From contig JAQFVV010000013.1 in NCBI GenBank assembly GCA_028023455.1, positions 14,458,258 through 14,522,257 of the forward strand: a DNA stretch of 64,000 bases, in the 5' to 3' direction. This stretch comes from Epiperipatus broadwayi (lineage: Eukaryota > Onychophora > Udeonychophora > Euonychophora > Peripatidae). The translations under genes were made by a program, and so were the position numbers. The number at the start of each line of letters is the position of its first letter. Within the stretch, counting starts at the first letter, position 1. A model generated the notes under the pieces. The model made no database searches, was not told the origin of the DNA, and was given only the letters and a program-made list of their open reading frames with translations. Positions 1-12,900 of this stretch are shown here, in pieces.

Positions 1-1808
1 GAGGAATACAAAGAAATTATCACTGAAGATCTAACTTGAACTTTAGCTAATGATAAATTCCAAATTATGAACAAACAATAAAATAATAATTATTTCGGAT
101 GATGAAAATTTCTTTTTTCCCTTATTTTTTATATAGTTATCACTATTTATCTGCTTATTGTTTTCCTTAGTTTTTCTATCAAGATAATTTTTTTTGCTCT
201 AACATTATTAAAACTGAAATTATTGTGAAAATTGTGTCTCAGGTCAGTTTAAATAGAGGGTTATGCAGCCCAGTTTCTGAATAGAGAGAATATGCAGTGA
301 AATTATTTATTTATTCATAAGAAGGTTAAAAATTTTACCAATTCAATCATAAAATAATTGAAATATTCTAGCATCTAACTTTTTTTAATTTTTTATTTCT
401 GTGAATAATTATTTACTTCTCTTATGATAAATAACTTTATTATTTATATTTTGTATATTTATCTATTCACCATTAATAATTCCAAAGCTTATTATTTAAA
501 AGAAATATTTTAAATTTAAATAAAGCATGACATTTTGATAAAACTCTCATTTCTTGGACTTCAAAAAGTCATTCAAATAATTATAACAATAATAATGGAA
601 AATGCTTAAAAAGTATTTCAGAATTTGTTGCTTTAAAAGGATTTTAATTGCTCTAAACAAACAATTTCATATAATACTGCATAATATAAATTGAAACAAA
701 ATTAAACCTAATTTATTAGTGAACACTGATTTTAAAAAATTATTTCAAAAAAAATTTATAATTTATGGCTAACATTTGCTTGGAACAAATGTTGCTCATA
801 AAGTATAATAATAACACCAAAATCAAAAATAATTTAAGGATGAATATTATTTAAAAAACAATCCATTACATACATTCACTTGGATTACCAAAAAATTTGC
901 AATTGTGGCAGAAAATAATATAACAAAAATTGCATATTCAGACTGACTTATAAAAATGGCTCGATAATTTACTGCCATTTCTATAGACATTTGTTTTGAG
1001 AAAAAACTTTTAGCTTTGTATATCATACATAATTTGAAAATCAATATGCATTATTCATGCTGCAAATAGATAAAATGATTTTTTTAACAATTTAATGTTT
1101 TCATAAATATGTATGCTATGAAATATAGTTCTTACATATTTTTACTATGTCATGATAAATGACTTACATAAAGTGTCCAGATATCGTAAGTCTTTGAATT
1201 TGCTTTCTTAATAATGATATTTTACTTGTATAATATAACACATTATGAGCATCTTAAAGTTACTATATGTTGTGTCAAAGCTGCCATTCAATATACTTTT
1301 TACAATTTCTCATTGTGAAGAAAATACACATTTTCTATCTTTGAAACTAACACCAAAAATAAAAGAAAACATAGTCATAGCATGTAATAAAATATTAGAA
1401 AACAATGAATAATATACAATAATTAATTTTCATTAGGATTTCTCAACAAAATAAAAAAATACACTAATGGCATCTTAACTTCAATTGCAGCCTTAGTGAA
1501 CACTAAAGGAAGAAAATAGAAGGCAGATAGTAGTACAACAATAATAACTAATAAGTAGTTTCTAACATCTCTGTTTTCATTTACACAAGTCACGCTATTA
1601 AAAAAAAAATTGCAGGCAAAGATTGTAAGTTGGCATTTATTGTTCATCAATTCCATGATAACATCAGTCCATGGATAAAAAAGGTAACACTATTACAAAA
1701 TGCATGAATAAAAAAAAAAATTATGTGATTCTAGTTTTGTAATAAAAAATATATCTAAAAAATGATGTAACATATATAAATATTAGAATTTAAACAACTG
1801 AAACAAAC
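1..1808. other. Intron of TM9SF2-like gene, no feature seen
   Basis: AT-rich sequence downstream (in transcript sense) of the last visible exon of the minus-strand TM9SF2-like gene. Two short minus-strand reading frames (847-1044 and 1423-1656) encode low-complexity hydrophobic peptides with no family signature and look like chance frames. I see no further exon, repeat or RNA gene. Confidence 0.6.
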
Positions 1809-1954
1809 CTTCTAGGAGTTACTTTAATAGCAATTATTCGGCCTTTTTCTGCACTCAAAGGAGTTGCCCAATCTTCTTTTTCTCCACTATGATATTGTAT
1901 TTCCAAATCCACATGATTAAAAATATAGTAAGTATCAGACTGCATAAAGTCAGA
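1809..1954 (-). CDS. TM9SF2: TM9SF2-like nonaspanin, exon 5 of those visible
   Basis: Coding exon of a transmembrane-9 superfamily member, an endosomal/Golgi nonaspanin with a large lumenal N-terminus and nine membrane spans. The 146-bp exon reads SDFMQSDTYYIFNHVDLEIQ then a segment ending RIIAIKVTPRR. This matches the TM9SF2 lumenal block with SDF, YIFNHVD and a following 'R-A-K-x-x-P' strand. The acceptor is TTTTTAG before position 1954 and the donor is GT at 1808-1807. It starts in phase 0 and leaves two bases for the next codon. The preceding exon ends exactly at the matching family position (ACVLH then SDF). The membrane-spanning exons are expected to the left of the window. Family assignment is secure; TM9SF2 rather than TM9SF4 follows from the residue pattern recalled for the family. 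Confidence 0.93.
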
Positions 1955-2206
1955 CTAAAAATAAATAAATCAAATGGATAATAAAAATGTTAGTTACAGA
2001 ATAAACTAAATACAATATTTGTTCATTTACTTACATCAATTCAAATTTAGATCTAATTAAACAGTTTTTTATTTTTAAATGATGTTTTAAATATTTATAA
2101 TAACTAATATGACTGGTAAAGTAAATTTATTACTCATCAAAATAGTTTGAATCTGCCTACTTATATACTTAATATTAAGTATATGTCAAAACTTAACAAT
2201 AAATAT

Positions 2207-2222
2207 ATATATAAGAATACAT
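2207..2222. repeat. 16-bp target-site duplication, left copy
   Basis: The 16-bp word ATATATAAGAATACAT occurs here and again at 4084-4099, exactly bounding the Penelope-like palindrome. The word is AT-rich, so chance is not negligible, but it coincides with both palindrome ends. Confidence 0.7.
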
Positions 2223-3064
2223 GTAAAATTCAACCTATTCTATTAGAAATACTTTCGACTATAATGATTTAATATTGAATAATCAAAACAAGACATTATT
2301 TTATAACTCCCATAATTATATTCAGTTCTCCCACAATTCTGTTCTTTTAATGTTTGATGATTGATGATTTCTTGGAATTAATATAGCTTCTTTTATTTTT
2401 TGTTTATTGTGGCATCATTCAATTTGTATAATTTTTATGTTTTACTATGATCAAATATAACAGATGCTGAAGTTTTATTTTCATCTTTTCTAATTATTTA
2501 TCTTTTTGAACTCTTTTATATAAAAGCATAGTGTTCTTTTATTCTTTTTTCTTATGTACATCTAATACAATTCTGATTCAAGCTTAAATTTTTGTTTTTA
2601 GAATTATTTATTAATCTATTTGTATTATTTGTTGAGAAAAAAGCAATTTTACACAAATCGTTTCAAATCTTTCTGATAAACTTAACTTGCTCATTTGATA
2701 TAAATGGCACTACAATCCATTTCATCTTGATATTATTTTTAGTTTTATTATATTGTTGAGTCTTTTTAAATTTTTTAATAGTATGAGTAATAATATTTTT
2801 ATTATAACCAATTTTCAACAAATCATTAACAAATAAATTTACATTTTTATTTTGTCACTAGAATACTTGCATGATTTTTCATTTTGAAATAAGAATGACT
2901 TTAATCCAGCTAACTTATGACTTATAGGTACATTTGATTCATATGGGATAAATCCTCTACTTTCAATTAAATAATCCAAATTGTATCCATTATGTACAAC
3001 TTTAATATCCAAAAATATTTCTTGTGTTATATGAATTAAATCAGAGTAAAGATTTAAAATGGGT

Positions 3065-3248
3065 TATAACACAAGAAATATGTAATGCAGTAAAATTTTT
3101 GGATATTAAGATTATACATAATGGATATAATTTGGATTATTTTATGATAATAAAACCAATTGAAAGTAGAGGATTTATCCCATATGACTCAAATGTATCT
3201 ATAAGTCATAAGTTATCTGGATTAAAGTCATTCTTATTTCGAAATTGA
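3065..3248 (+). pseudogene. Penelope-like RT C-terminal fragment
   Basis: In the right arm, the frame reads ITQEICNAVKFLDIKIIHNG, followed by a stretch ending SHKLSGLKSFLFRN. The 'FLD(I/L)-x-I ... NG' motif, followed by 'P-x-E-S-R-G-F-I-P-Y-D-S' and 'H-K-x-S-G-L-K-S-L', matches the region after the catalytic palm in Penelope-like RTs, where 'FLDL..... P.....Y..YDS.HP...K.G...SL..R' is typical. The upstream fingers and palm are absent, so this is a 5'-truncated remnant. The same segment is present in reverse orientation around 2890-3030 with a 12-nt internal deletion. Confidence 0.65.
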
Positions 3249-3532
3249 AAATTATTCAAATATTCTAGTGACAAAATAAAAATATAAATATATTTATTAA
3301 TGATTTGTAGAAAAGTGGTTATAATAAAAATATTATTACTCATACTATTAAAAAATTTACTGCTTAATAAAACTAAAAATAATATCAAGATGAAATGGAA
3401 TGCAATGCTGTTTACATCAAATGAAGAACTTAAGTTTATCAGAAAGATTTATAATGGTTTGTGTAAAATTGCTTTTTCTCGACAAATAATACAAATAGAT
3501 TAATAAACAATTCTAAAAGCAAAAAATTAAAT

Positions 3533-3781
3533 TTGAATCTAAATTGTATTATATACAATTTAATATGTAAATGTGGCTTACAATACATTGGAAAATCTAG
3601 ATATACATTAGAACAAAGAATTAAAATACATATGCTTTTATATAAAAAAGTTCAAAAAGATAAACAATTAAAAAAAGATGCAAATAAAATTAAAGCATCT
3701 GTTATATTTGATCACAATAAAACTTGTAAATACGGGTTTAAATTTAATTATAAAAATATAAAAATTATACAAATTGAATGA
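3533..3781 (+). pseudogene. Penelope-like GIY-YIG endonuclease fragment
   Basis: An 82-codon frame contains NCIIYNLICKCGLQYIGKSR followed by TLEQRIKIH. This is a GIY-YIG nuclease core: the 'IIY' strand, a Cys pair, 'LQYIG', then 'T-L-x-x-R-I-x-x-H' with the catalytic Arg. In Penelope-like elements this domain lies C-terminal to the RT and cuts the target. The RT remnant is just upstream, separated by a degraded linker (3249-3532). Downstream residues are Lys-rich and the frame ends early, so the domain is incomplete. In the left arm the corresponding CGLQYIG segment is deleted. Confidence 0.72.
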
Positions 3782-4083
3782 TGGCACAATAAATGAAAAA
3801 TAAAAGAAGCTATAATAATTTTGAGATATCGTCAAGTATTAATGAATCATCAAACATTAAAATAACAGAATCGTGGGAGAACTGAATAGAATTATAGGAA
3901 TTATAAAATAATGTCCCGTTTCAATTACTCAACATTATATAGTTGACAAAAACTAAAAGGAATATAGTAGAAAGTACCACTAACAGAATAAATTGAATTA
4001 CATGAATATTACTGTATTTAATATATATCAAGTTGAATTTTACATATATTTTGAGAAGTATGGGCATCAAAATTAATATTTTA

Positions 4084-4099
4084 ATATATAAGAATACAT
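4084..4099. repeat. 16-bp target-site duplication, right copy
   Basis: Identical to 2207-2222. It marks the right limit of the Penelope-like palindrome. Confidence 0.7.
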
Positions 4100-5689
4100 A
4101 TATAATGTTACATTTTTTATTTGTAATTAGATCTATATTTTACAGGATATCTAACCACTTCCTCAGCATTATTTTTACTAATAATGCCTAAACTTTACTC
4201 ATCCAAGTTATACCATCTAATTTCCATATATATATATCACTCAGACATATGCATTTTTTGGTTTCTGAATTAGTACCATATAAATAACATTATTTTTTCC
4301 CTGATTCAAACCATCATTTTATTACATAAATTATAGATAAATCTTAATCATAACAAAACATTTTCCCACCTGACTAATTTTCCTTTGGACTAAGTTAAGA
4401 CAATAAAATATTATTTAAATTAATGATTCATTGGGCAGCAGTTTACAAGTGCTCACTTCTAAATTTAATTCATTGCAAGCATTTCTGAATCTAATCCTGC
4501 ATTAGTTTCATATTAGCTTCACAAGCACACATTTGTTTTTAAAATCAAAATTATCTATGTGCATGGGAAATAACTGAATTATATGTGACTATAAATATTT
4601 CTTTTCCTCTTAAGTTTTTTTAAACATACTTTTTTTTAAAAATTCATGGACTATTTATAAGATCAACAAAAATATTTGGAAAGATAAATAAAAATGTAGA
4701 TATTTTCTTTTATTTATTAGTATTATATCGTTTATTTTTGATTTAATCTATATTATTGAAATGAACTCTATTGTATTATCAAACTTATAATAAATAAATA
4801 ACTATTTTCATTAAAATAAAACTTTGTTTATCCATTTCATCACATATTTTTACTAATTGATTTAGTTTTACAGGATATATATGTAGAATCATGGGAAAAA
4901 AGTATGTGTGCAAGTTCCATTTATATATTAAATATGTTCTTGCCCAATACACAATATAAAAAGAGAGCTTATATTTTCTTTGTATTACATTTTCAAGCTG
5001 CATTCCTTCATACATACTGGTTATTAGAGAAATCATAATTTAAAAGCATTCTATATTTATGCTAAATGTTAGATATATATACTAGATCATTTAATAATGT
5101 CTTTTATTTTAAAGTATTCCTTGCAATTTAGAAAGAATATTGAGATAAATGAGATGATAATTTTTATATCATATTTTATTATTTTCACTTGTTTTGTAGA
5201 TAGATTTTGATATTATGAGCTAATGAATTAATGTTTGGAGAATTCACCATATGTAATATTAATAATAGCTGTTTAATTCTAATATTTTATATTTACAATA
5301 AGTTTAGTTGTTTACAAGATTTTTAAAACGAATATTTAATAATTCTAGCTTATGAATATAATTTAAAGCCAATTTAAATGAAACTATGATTTTATCTCTG
5401 TAGATTGGATGTTTGCTCTTATAATTATTATTGATTATATCTATTTCTCTTACAAGATCATGAGCTGCAATTGAAAATAGGGATTCATTTTCATCTGCTT
5501 TGTAGAAAGACTTTGATATTGAGATGTTAAAATAAATTTAATATAGATGGTCATAGAGATTTTAAGTATATGAATAGAAAATTATTCCAAAAATATTATT
5601 TTACTCATTTAAATATATGAAAATAAAAAACATGCACATTTTAATTTTTCTCATTATATAAAATTTAGCACCCAATGTGAGGTAGTTAT
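4100..5689. other. Intron sequence, nothing recognised
   Basis: AT-rich intronic DNA. A phrase of about 30 bp ('TTTGTAGATAGATTTTGATATT' type) near 5195 recurs imperfectly near 5500, a hint of an old local duplication. No coding signature or defined mobile element was seen. Confidence 0.5.
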
Positions 5690-8600
5690 TTATTTATATA
5701 CTCAAGCGCGATGTACTTGATAAAAGTAAAAAATTTTGTAAAGATTTTTAAGTTTATATCGTGTGTTTTATGGAGTAGAGAACCCTCCAAGATGCCTTCC
5801 CTGGTCTTTCCAGTATTGTAGTGAATATAGAACTGTAGGGGAAAATATGCCTTAAAAATTAATCTTGATTCTACCAATCTATTCACTTTATCGAATGCTG
5901 GAGAAATATTTGACATTTACTAGTGTAATGTCCACTCTCTATTAGGGTTTTTATATGAGTTAACTTCTCATACTGTGTGACCAAATTACGTCCTATCTAT
6001 TAAATTTGTTTCGTCAGACAATTCAATAAGATTTAATGGACACAATTATTTTTCCTGGTCACACAACGCCTTTTTAACTAATGTAACTACTAAAATAATG
6101 GAATCAAGTAAGCCAGCTTTTAATTTATTTGAAAGGCGCCAGGATTCTGTATCGGATTCCACTGGCTAAACCCCTTTTATTTATTTAGTTACGACAAAAT
6201 TATCTGGAAACTTTGGAGGATTGAGTTTCGGTACAGCGTTGGCAAAGGTAAATTATATTTTCAAATCTTAATAGTTAACATTAATAAATTTATTAATAAT
6301 CATTAATAACGTACAATAAATAGTTGATATTAGAACTAAATATTTTTATTTTAACAAATTAAAATATAAAACGAAAAAAAAAACATATTATGAATTAATT
6401 AATTGGAAAGATGACACACACGCTAATCCAGACATGAATCAATAAATAAAAAAAAACAGTTCAATAATTATAGTTCTTAGATAAACAAGAGTCTTTTGAA
6501 GAATAAAAATTTAAAGTCTTTATCGGGATTATTTTGATCTTATTAATTAGAATTGGTTGCAAACTTTGTCACAATCGGGAAAAGTTATTCTTAACTTATT
6601 GGTAAGTTGGTGTAGGTTTATGGGGTCCTGACCTCATAAGAATTTCCATTGGTCTCTCCTGCCAACGTCTTCCATTATTGTTCCATTCTATAGCTGGAGA
6701 AAAGGCACGGTTGTAGTGACCCATTCATTGTAAAAGCGGTCTTCACAAGGCTCGTTTCCATTGCTTGCGTGACATCTTGGTACGGCAAATGGCTTACCTG
6801 TGCAGAAGTATATTACTGCCATAGGTTATGCTCGCGGAAACCCCCAACTTTCAGACACATAACTAGAAGGTATAGAGAAGACCTAGATCGAAGTTGTCCT
6901 CTTCTTTTTATACCTCGATCCATTTTTGAAACTTCTGCGCATATCTTTTGTTTGTCAAAAATACCGTTGATAATGTTGCACATTCTTTATCAAATTTACG
7001 TTACAAAGTCTTTATTTTTTTTTAGCATAATTCTGTCATCTTTAATTATCTAAAAACATTTTTCTAATTGTAATCTTTTTATTTTTGGAATTCTTTTAAT
7101 TTTCTAATTGTAATCTTTTTACATAAAAAAAATGTGAACGAAAATTTTAACTTTCATTGTATGTGTAAAAAAAAATTATACTAATCAAAAAAAAATTAAT
7201 TTTGTCTTTTTAAAAAGATCGCTAAATTTACTTTTTTTTCCAGCTTTTACCCTTATGCCAATATATTTGTACCATATATAAATACACGGTACAATTACTA
7301 TAAAAGGAAAACTAGTCATCTAAAGCAATTATCCCATGAAAATGTACTTTATAAATTAATCTGCAAATCTACATATTTTAAATGCTCAGACGAAAATTGC
7401 AATGAAAACTCTCATAAGAAAACTGTCTCGGAAGGAACCAAAAGAAACTAAAATAATATAATGTGAGAGTACCACATGAGCCTCATCTAAAACAATTTGT
7501 TTCTTGGTGAATTTAACCGTGCCTATATCAAATCAAGAGATATAAATAACATATACCTATCTTAAGCTTTTCATATATCAGCTATATACATAAACAAGTT
7601 AGTATTAAAAGAATAATTCTAATTTGTTTATACACACACATAAATAAATGTTTCCAACTAATAGTAATTTTTTATTAACCAAAACTGGACATTTGACAAA
7701 GCCTTAAGTCAACATTGCATTTTTATCAGTTGAAACAAAGGAAATAAACGTTTGGGGTTCATTACAAATTATATATTTTAAACAATAGAGCATGAGCATG
7801 ATTATGTGATATGCTTTGCAGAAATTAATCCAGTATAAAAATGACCTAATATTGTTATAACAATAGTCTTCTATTTAGTTATCAAGGCAATAACTACGTT
7901 TGTAAATTTAAATGTGTTCGAATTTAGAACACATTTAAAAAAAAAAAAAAGAAGATTCAATATTTTAAAACCTGCTTCAAGTAATTAATTTACTGCCTTT
8001 TAATATTATAAAGAACTAAAAAAAAATAATCATTGAAATTGACAAGGTTATAAGAGTTATCAACGTCTTCGAAATGAGTTTTCAAAATATATATTTAAGA
8101 AGACAAAAATTTATAAAGATGTTCTCTGGCTAGACAATTTATGCCAAGGATTTCTGCTGATGTTTTAAACCTGAACATGTAAATTTATTCCTACTCAATG
8201 CCTAAAATATAATCATCGTAGTTCTCATTTAAAAAGCTGCCTTAATAATGGAGTATTATATTGAAGAAGATGTTAAATATTTTACTACGCAAATATTTAA
8301 AAGAATGAATATGTGGATTGCCTCTTCGAAGGATGATCAATGAACTTTATGTTCCAACATTCATCGTCATTTTATTTAGTCTAAGGAGGGATATAAAACC
8401 GTTATTCTTTCTCATCTTGGATTACTTCATTGTGTATTTAATAACTCTTAAACTTTATTTCCTTTGTGGATAATTATATTTACTTAGAAAAATTACTTCG
8501 TATATTAAAGTGGAGAACTGATAAGATGAACATTTTATTTTTTTTATTTATTTAATAAAATTTAGATGTTGATATTTTGATATATACTCTGATGAAAATG

Positions 8601-9900
8601 ACAGCTGACAAAGGTAAAAGTTTTTAAATTATTTCAATTTGGAAGTAAGTTTTATTATATTCCAAATTGAATCTTACCTGACAATTAACATAATTTCTTT
8701 TTAAACATACATAACTAATATCAGAATACATTCTATTATTAATCTAGTGTGAATGGATGTTATCTTATATAGGCATATGACACACACTGAATCATTTTAA
8801 TGACACAATAGGTAGATTTATAATGTATCATGTCTATTATTTATTATACACATGATTTTAAATTATATATATGTAAATGATTACATTATGTTTTTTTTTT
8901 TTCTGAATGTTAAACAGTTTATTATTGTATTTAAATATAAGCACAGATTATGATTCTAAATTTTAATATTTTTATTATTTATGAGATAATATTTTTGTTT
9001 CTATTACAGATTAAAATGTGTTAAACTTGATTTTAAAATTAAACAGGTCTCGTTTGTTTATTTTATTTAGTCGTTTTATTAAAACCAATAATTATAAATA
9101 TACATACTCACGCATATATATGTTGAATCAACTTAGTGATTTAATATTTATAAAGAAGTTATATATAGCTTATATTAAATTTATTATTACTATGGGATAT
9201 TTGTGGAAATGCCTGAAGAGAGTCAATTGCGATTTCTACTCTGAGCTCGAATTCCGAGAATAACGAGATTATTAATAGAGGAGTGGATTGGATTATATTT
9301 TAAATCACATCATCCATGGCATTCTATAAGAAGACTCAAAGTCCGACTATAGGTAGATGCGACTTCAAGTCCTGAAAAGGATCGTCCCGTTATAATACTG
9401 TTAGAAGAAATTAAAAATTAATGATTAATAGTCATGTTCCTACATTTACAGATACAAAATATACATGTGAACTCACAAAGACATTAAAGTAAATCAATTG
9501 AACTTTCTATAGTAGCTTATACTCAAAGATATTGTAAGTTACAAAGATTTTTTTCTCTCACACATCATCGCCATATATTTTTCTAAATTGTAAATATTTT
9601 TTTTTAATCATTATCATTATCATTCTTTGATTAACGTTATTGTTGTTGCTAATAATTTTATTGTTTGCTATTTTTCATCCAAACCAAGCTGATTATTTAT
9701 TTTGTTAATATAATAAATTATTAGGTGGAAGGGGAGGTAATGATCAGAAAATATAATTGAATGTGTATGGAAACTTGTTTTTATGCATATTCAACTTGTT
9801 ATTCGTGACTAGTACCGATTTGTCAATTAAAAATAAATTGTATTCAGTCACTCTACCATGTACACAGTCAATAGTTAGTTGTCATTAGGGCACTTACAGT
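5690..9900 (+). repeat. Unidentified dispersed repeat, copy 1 (long)
   Basis: Three blocks here reappear in the same order and orientation at 17570-18850: about 5690-5930, 7300-7470 and 9400-9900. Examples are the AACCCTCCA(A/G)GATGCCTTCCCTG phrase near 5780 and 17640, and AAACCAAGCTGATTATTTATT near 9682 and 18664. Copy 1 holds about 1.3 kb and 1.9 kb between the blocks that are missing from copy 2. Either copy 2 is internally deleted or copy 1 has gained insertions. A slightly GC-richer patch (6600-6930) lies in the first extra segment. No intact gene was seen. The type of element is unknown. Confidence 0.6.
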
Positions 9901-12900
9901 TATATTTGGGGGTCTAGTTCTGAGATTATCTTGATTAAAACAAACAGGGATTGAACCCAGTTTAGTTTTAAAATATATTTTTTATTATTATTAAAATTCG
10001 AAAAAATGTAAATACCTGATCGGATGAAAAATATAATCATTTATTTTGTTATAAATAAAAATCAGTCAATAAAATCATAAATGTTTTAGAAAGAATAAAT
10101 GTTTTAAGAAGAATAAATGCATAAAAGAATATAAATATTTGAAAATAATTATACAAATAAAATATTACTTTCTTAAAATCAACTAAGCTGGCATGAAACA
10201 ATAAATCTAAAGAAGGTTACAATGTTTCCATGAAGATAAAATCCACAAACAAAATATTATGAAATAAATTTAATATTCATCAAACCAATAAATAAATAAT
10301 TAAGTCTATGGAATGAATATGAAATGAAAACTATGAATTAAGTAATAAGTAAATTAGGATGTAGAGGACTAAATGGATGATGAAAATAAGTAATAATTAA
10401 ATAATAAAATGAAACAAGCCTAAGAGTGAAGAGAAGAGAAAGAAGATGTGTTAGAATAATGAATGATCAAGATAATGATAAAATAAGAGCTAATGAATGA
10501 TTACAATGATAATAGAATAAAAGCTAATGAATGATTAAGATGATAATAGAATAAAAGCCAGTGAAGGGTGAATCAATTACGATAATGAATTAAGATCAAA
10601 TGAGAATGAAGAAATAAAAGAAAAATCAAGATGAAATCGAAGAACGATGTTGATAATGGAGAATGAGATCTTGAATTATAAACTAATATTATCTTAAATG
10701 ATAATAAGATAAACTAAATAAATTAGGGATTTCAAGCTTGACAAAACCAGAATATTCACCATAAAGTCAAAACAAGCTATATGTTTTAAAACAAAATAAG
10801 AAATTTACACATTAAAGTTTTGTTGACTTTAATAAAATGGTGAATATAACATGACTCAAATCTAAGTATAATAAATAACTGTAAATATTAAATTTACCAT
10901 AAATTCAAATTTTATACTGCAAATTAGTAACTTATTCTTCTCAGGGTTCACATAACTATTATTATTTTACCAGATATACTTGGGTCAGTGAGAGGGATTT
11001 AGCCACTACCCAAATATAGAACACAAAGCAGCTCTTAATACAAAATGGAATTAACAAACAATATTTGGCAATTCCAAATAAACTTTATAAACTCCATAAT
11101 ATTATAAACTTTAAGCTTCAAGAAATACGAATAAACTTTTAATAACTAAACACAATAACTTACCAACTTTCTTTTATCAAATAATCATGAGCAATGTGAA
11201 CAAGATCAATGAATGATATATCTGCGAGTTCAAATAAACAGGTTAAATCAACTCTAAGTGTTTGGCTTTTAATATACTATTTAAAATAATATATGTAATC
11301 TAGATTAACAATATTTTGATTATTAAGTGATGATGCCTTAGATGTACTTTTAAACTATAAGGGCTTAACAATATTATTATGATACACTAACATATAGTTA
11401 AATATATTATATTGATTGATTGATGACTTCCAAATAATAAGATAATATGTCAATAGCAATAACAATAATAATCTGTATGATGATTAGCAATAAGACGACA
11501 GACAACTAAATAACTTTTAAAAACAACAAGATTTATTTACACTATTTACAAATTTTCTTTAAAACATTAGAAATAATTGAATATTTATCTTTCAGAAACA
11601 TTATCTGAAACAAGACAGAAACATTATATAAAATCAGGTATATTCCATTGAATACATGCATAAAACATAAAATAGTATAGTACAGCGATACGTTCATTAT
11701 CACTATTATATCGGTTAGGTTTATTTTATTTTATATGCTAGAACAGGAATGTTAATATTCTAGTTACCAAATGAAAGTGTATTCAAGTATTTAGGATAAG
11801 TGAAAACTTTAAAATTTAAAACCCAATACCATAAAGTAGCATGTTACACTATGGCTATTTTATTTATATCAGAAAATGATATAAGGGCAATTATTATATG
11901 CAGCACAAATAATAATTTTTATTACTTGATATGACGAGATTTATTATATTAATTTGGGGATAGACATCAGAAGTTAAATGTATACATGACCCCAAAACCT
12001 TGCCTGTGACCACAATATAATCATTCCAATTATTAACCTGTCTTACCGATCCACTGCTTGATGAAAATAATGACATCATACATGTGTATTTCTTGCTATG
12101 CCATACAGAAGTTTTATAATTATTAGTAAGTTTCGGTTGGTTTGCTTGTAAACTGATGAAGGTACTACAGCATCATACATACACTATTTACAATTAGACA
12201 AACACTATAGATAAACCAGAATCCCTGAATCTAACTGTATCCTATCATTGCTATATCATTTTAAAATACCAAGAACTTCACCATACACAGAGGAAAACTA
12301 ACTACATACCATCATGAGGGATCAGTCAATAAAGAGAGGCTTTTCAAAACAACATTACAGAGTTGTACAATAATATGTCCGATTCAAATACCTTTTTCTT
12401 AGGTACAAAATGTATGGACATTGTCTCATCACAGGGAAACAGAATACGTGCCATGAATATAATCCTCTTTAGGGATTAACTGTGCTAACTAAGCATTAAC
12501 TATTTATCAGTCTCGATAATATAATTCTCTCATGGAATAAGCAATGGGAGAATGCTACATCTTCCCATGCACAGTTATCTATCAATGATACAATATTTGA
12601 CGCCATTATCTGTGGCACATACTTATCAGCTGAGACTGTTACAAATCCTTCTTAATACAATAGCAAGATCAGGTAATTCTAACAATAAAAATTAAAATAT
12701 AAATATCCCATTTTCCAATGCATAAATATTAAACAAACCAACATGTAAGTCAAACGACTATTAATTATTTTTAAAAGCATAATGTTTTTGTTATAACAAG
12801 TAACACACATGTAGACTATGAAGAATAGCCTACATTCTATAATTAAAGTGGACATACTAATTCATAGGCAAAATTTAACAAATGTAAAATGCTTATATAA

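Larger units (their letters stand above)
2223..4083. mobile_element. Penelope-like element in head-to-head palindrome
   Basis: An inverted repeat. The left arm (2223-3030, minus orientation) and right arm (3065-4083, plus orientation) match along most of their length with indels, around a spacer of about 34 bp. The right arm encodes the tail of a reverse transcriptase and a GIY-YIG nuclease, the two hallmark domains of Penelope-like elements. The left arm has lost most of the GIY-YIG segment. Both arms reach the same outer sequence (GTTGAATTTTACAT read outward). A 16-bp direct repeat flanks the whole. Penelope-like elements are known to insert as partial inverted copies. The element is dead: its frames are broken and there is no complete RT. 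Confidence 0.8.

Noticed and set aside
5686-5916. Minus-strand frame containing AFDKVNRLVESRLIFK, resembling RT motif A
   Set aside because: Only the short AFDKV word fits. The same DNA in the paralogue at 17.6 kb does not keep the frame, and no other RT motif is nearby.
6769-7053. 94-codon plus-strand frame in a GC-richer patch
   Set aside because: No family motif and a low-complexity hydrophobic end. It sits in a dispersed repeat and is not shared with the second copy.
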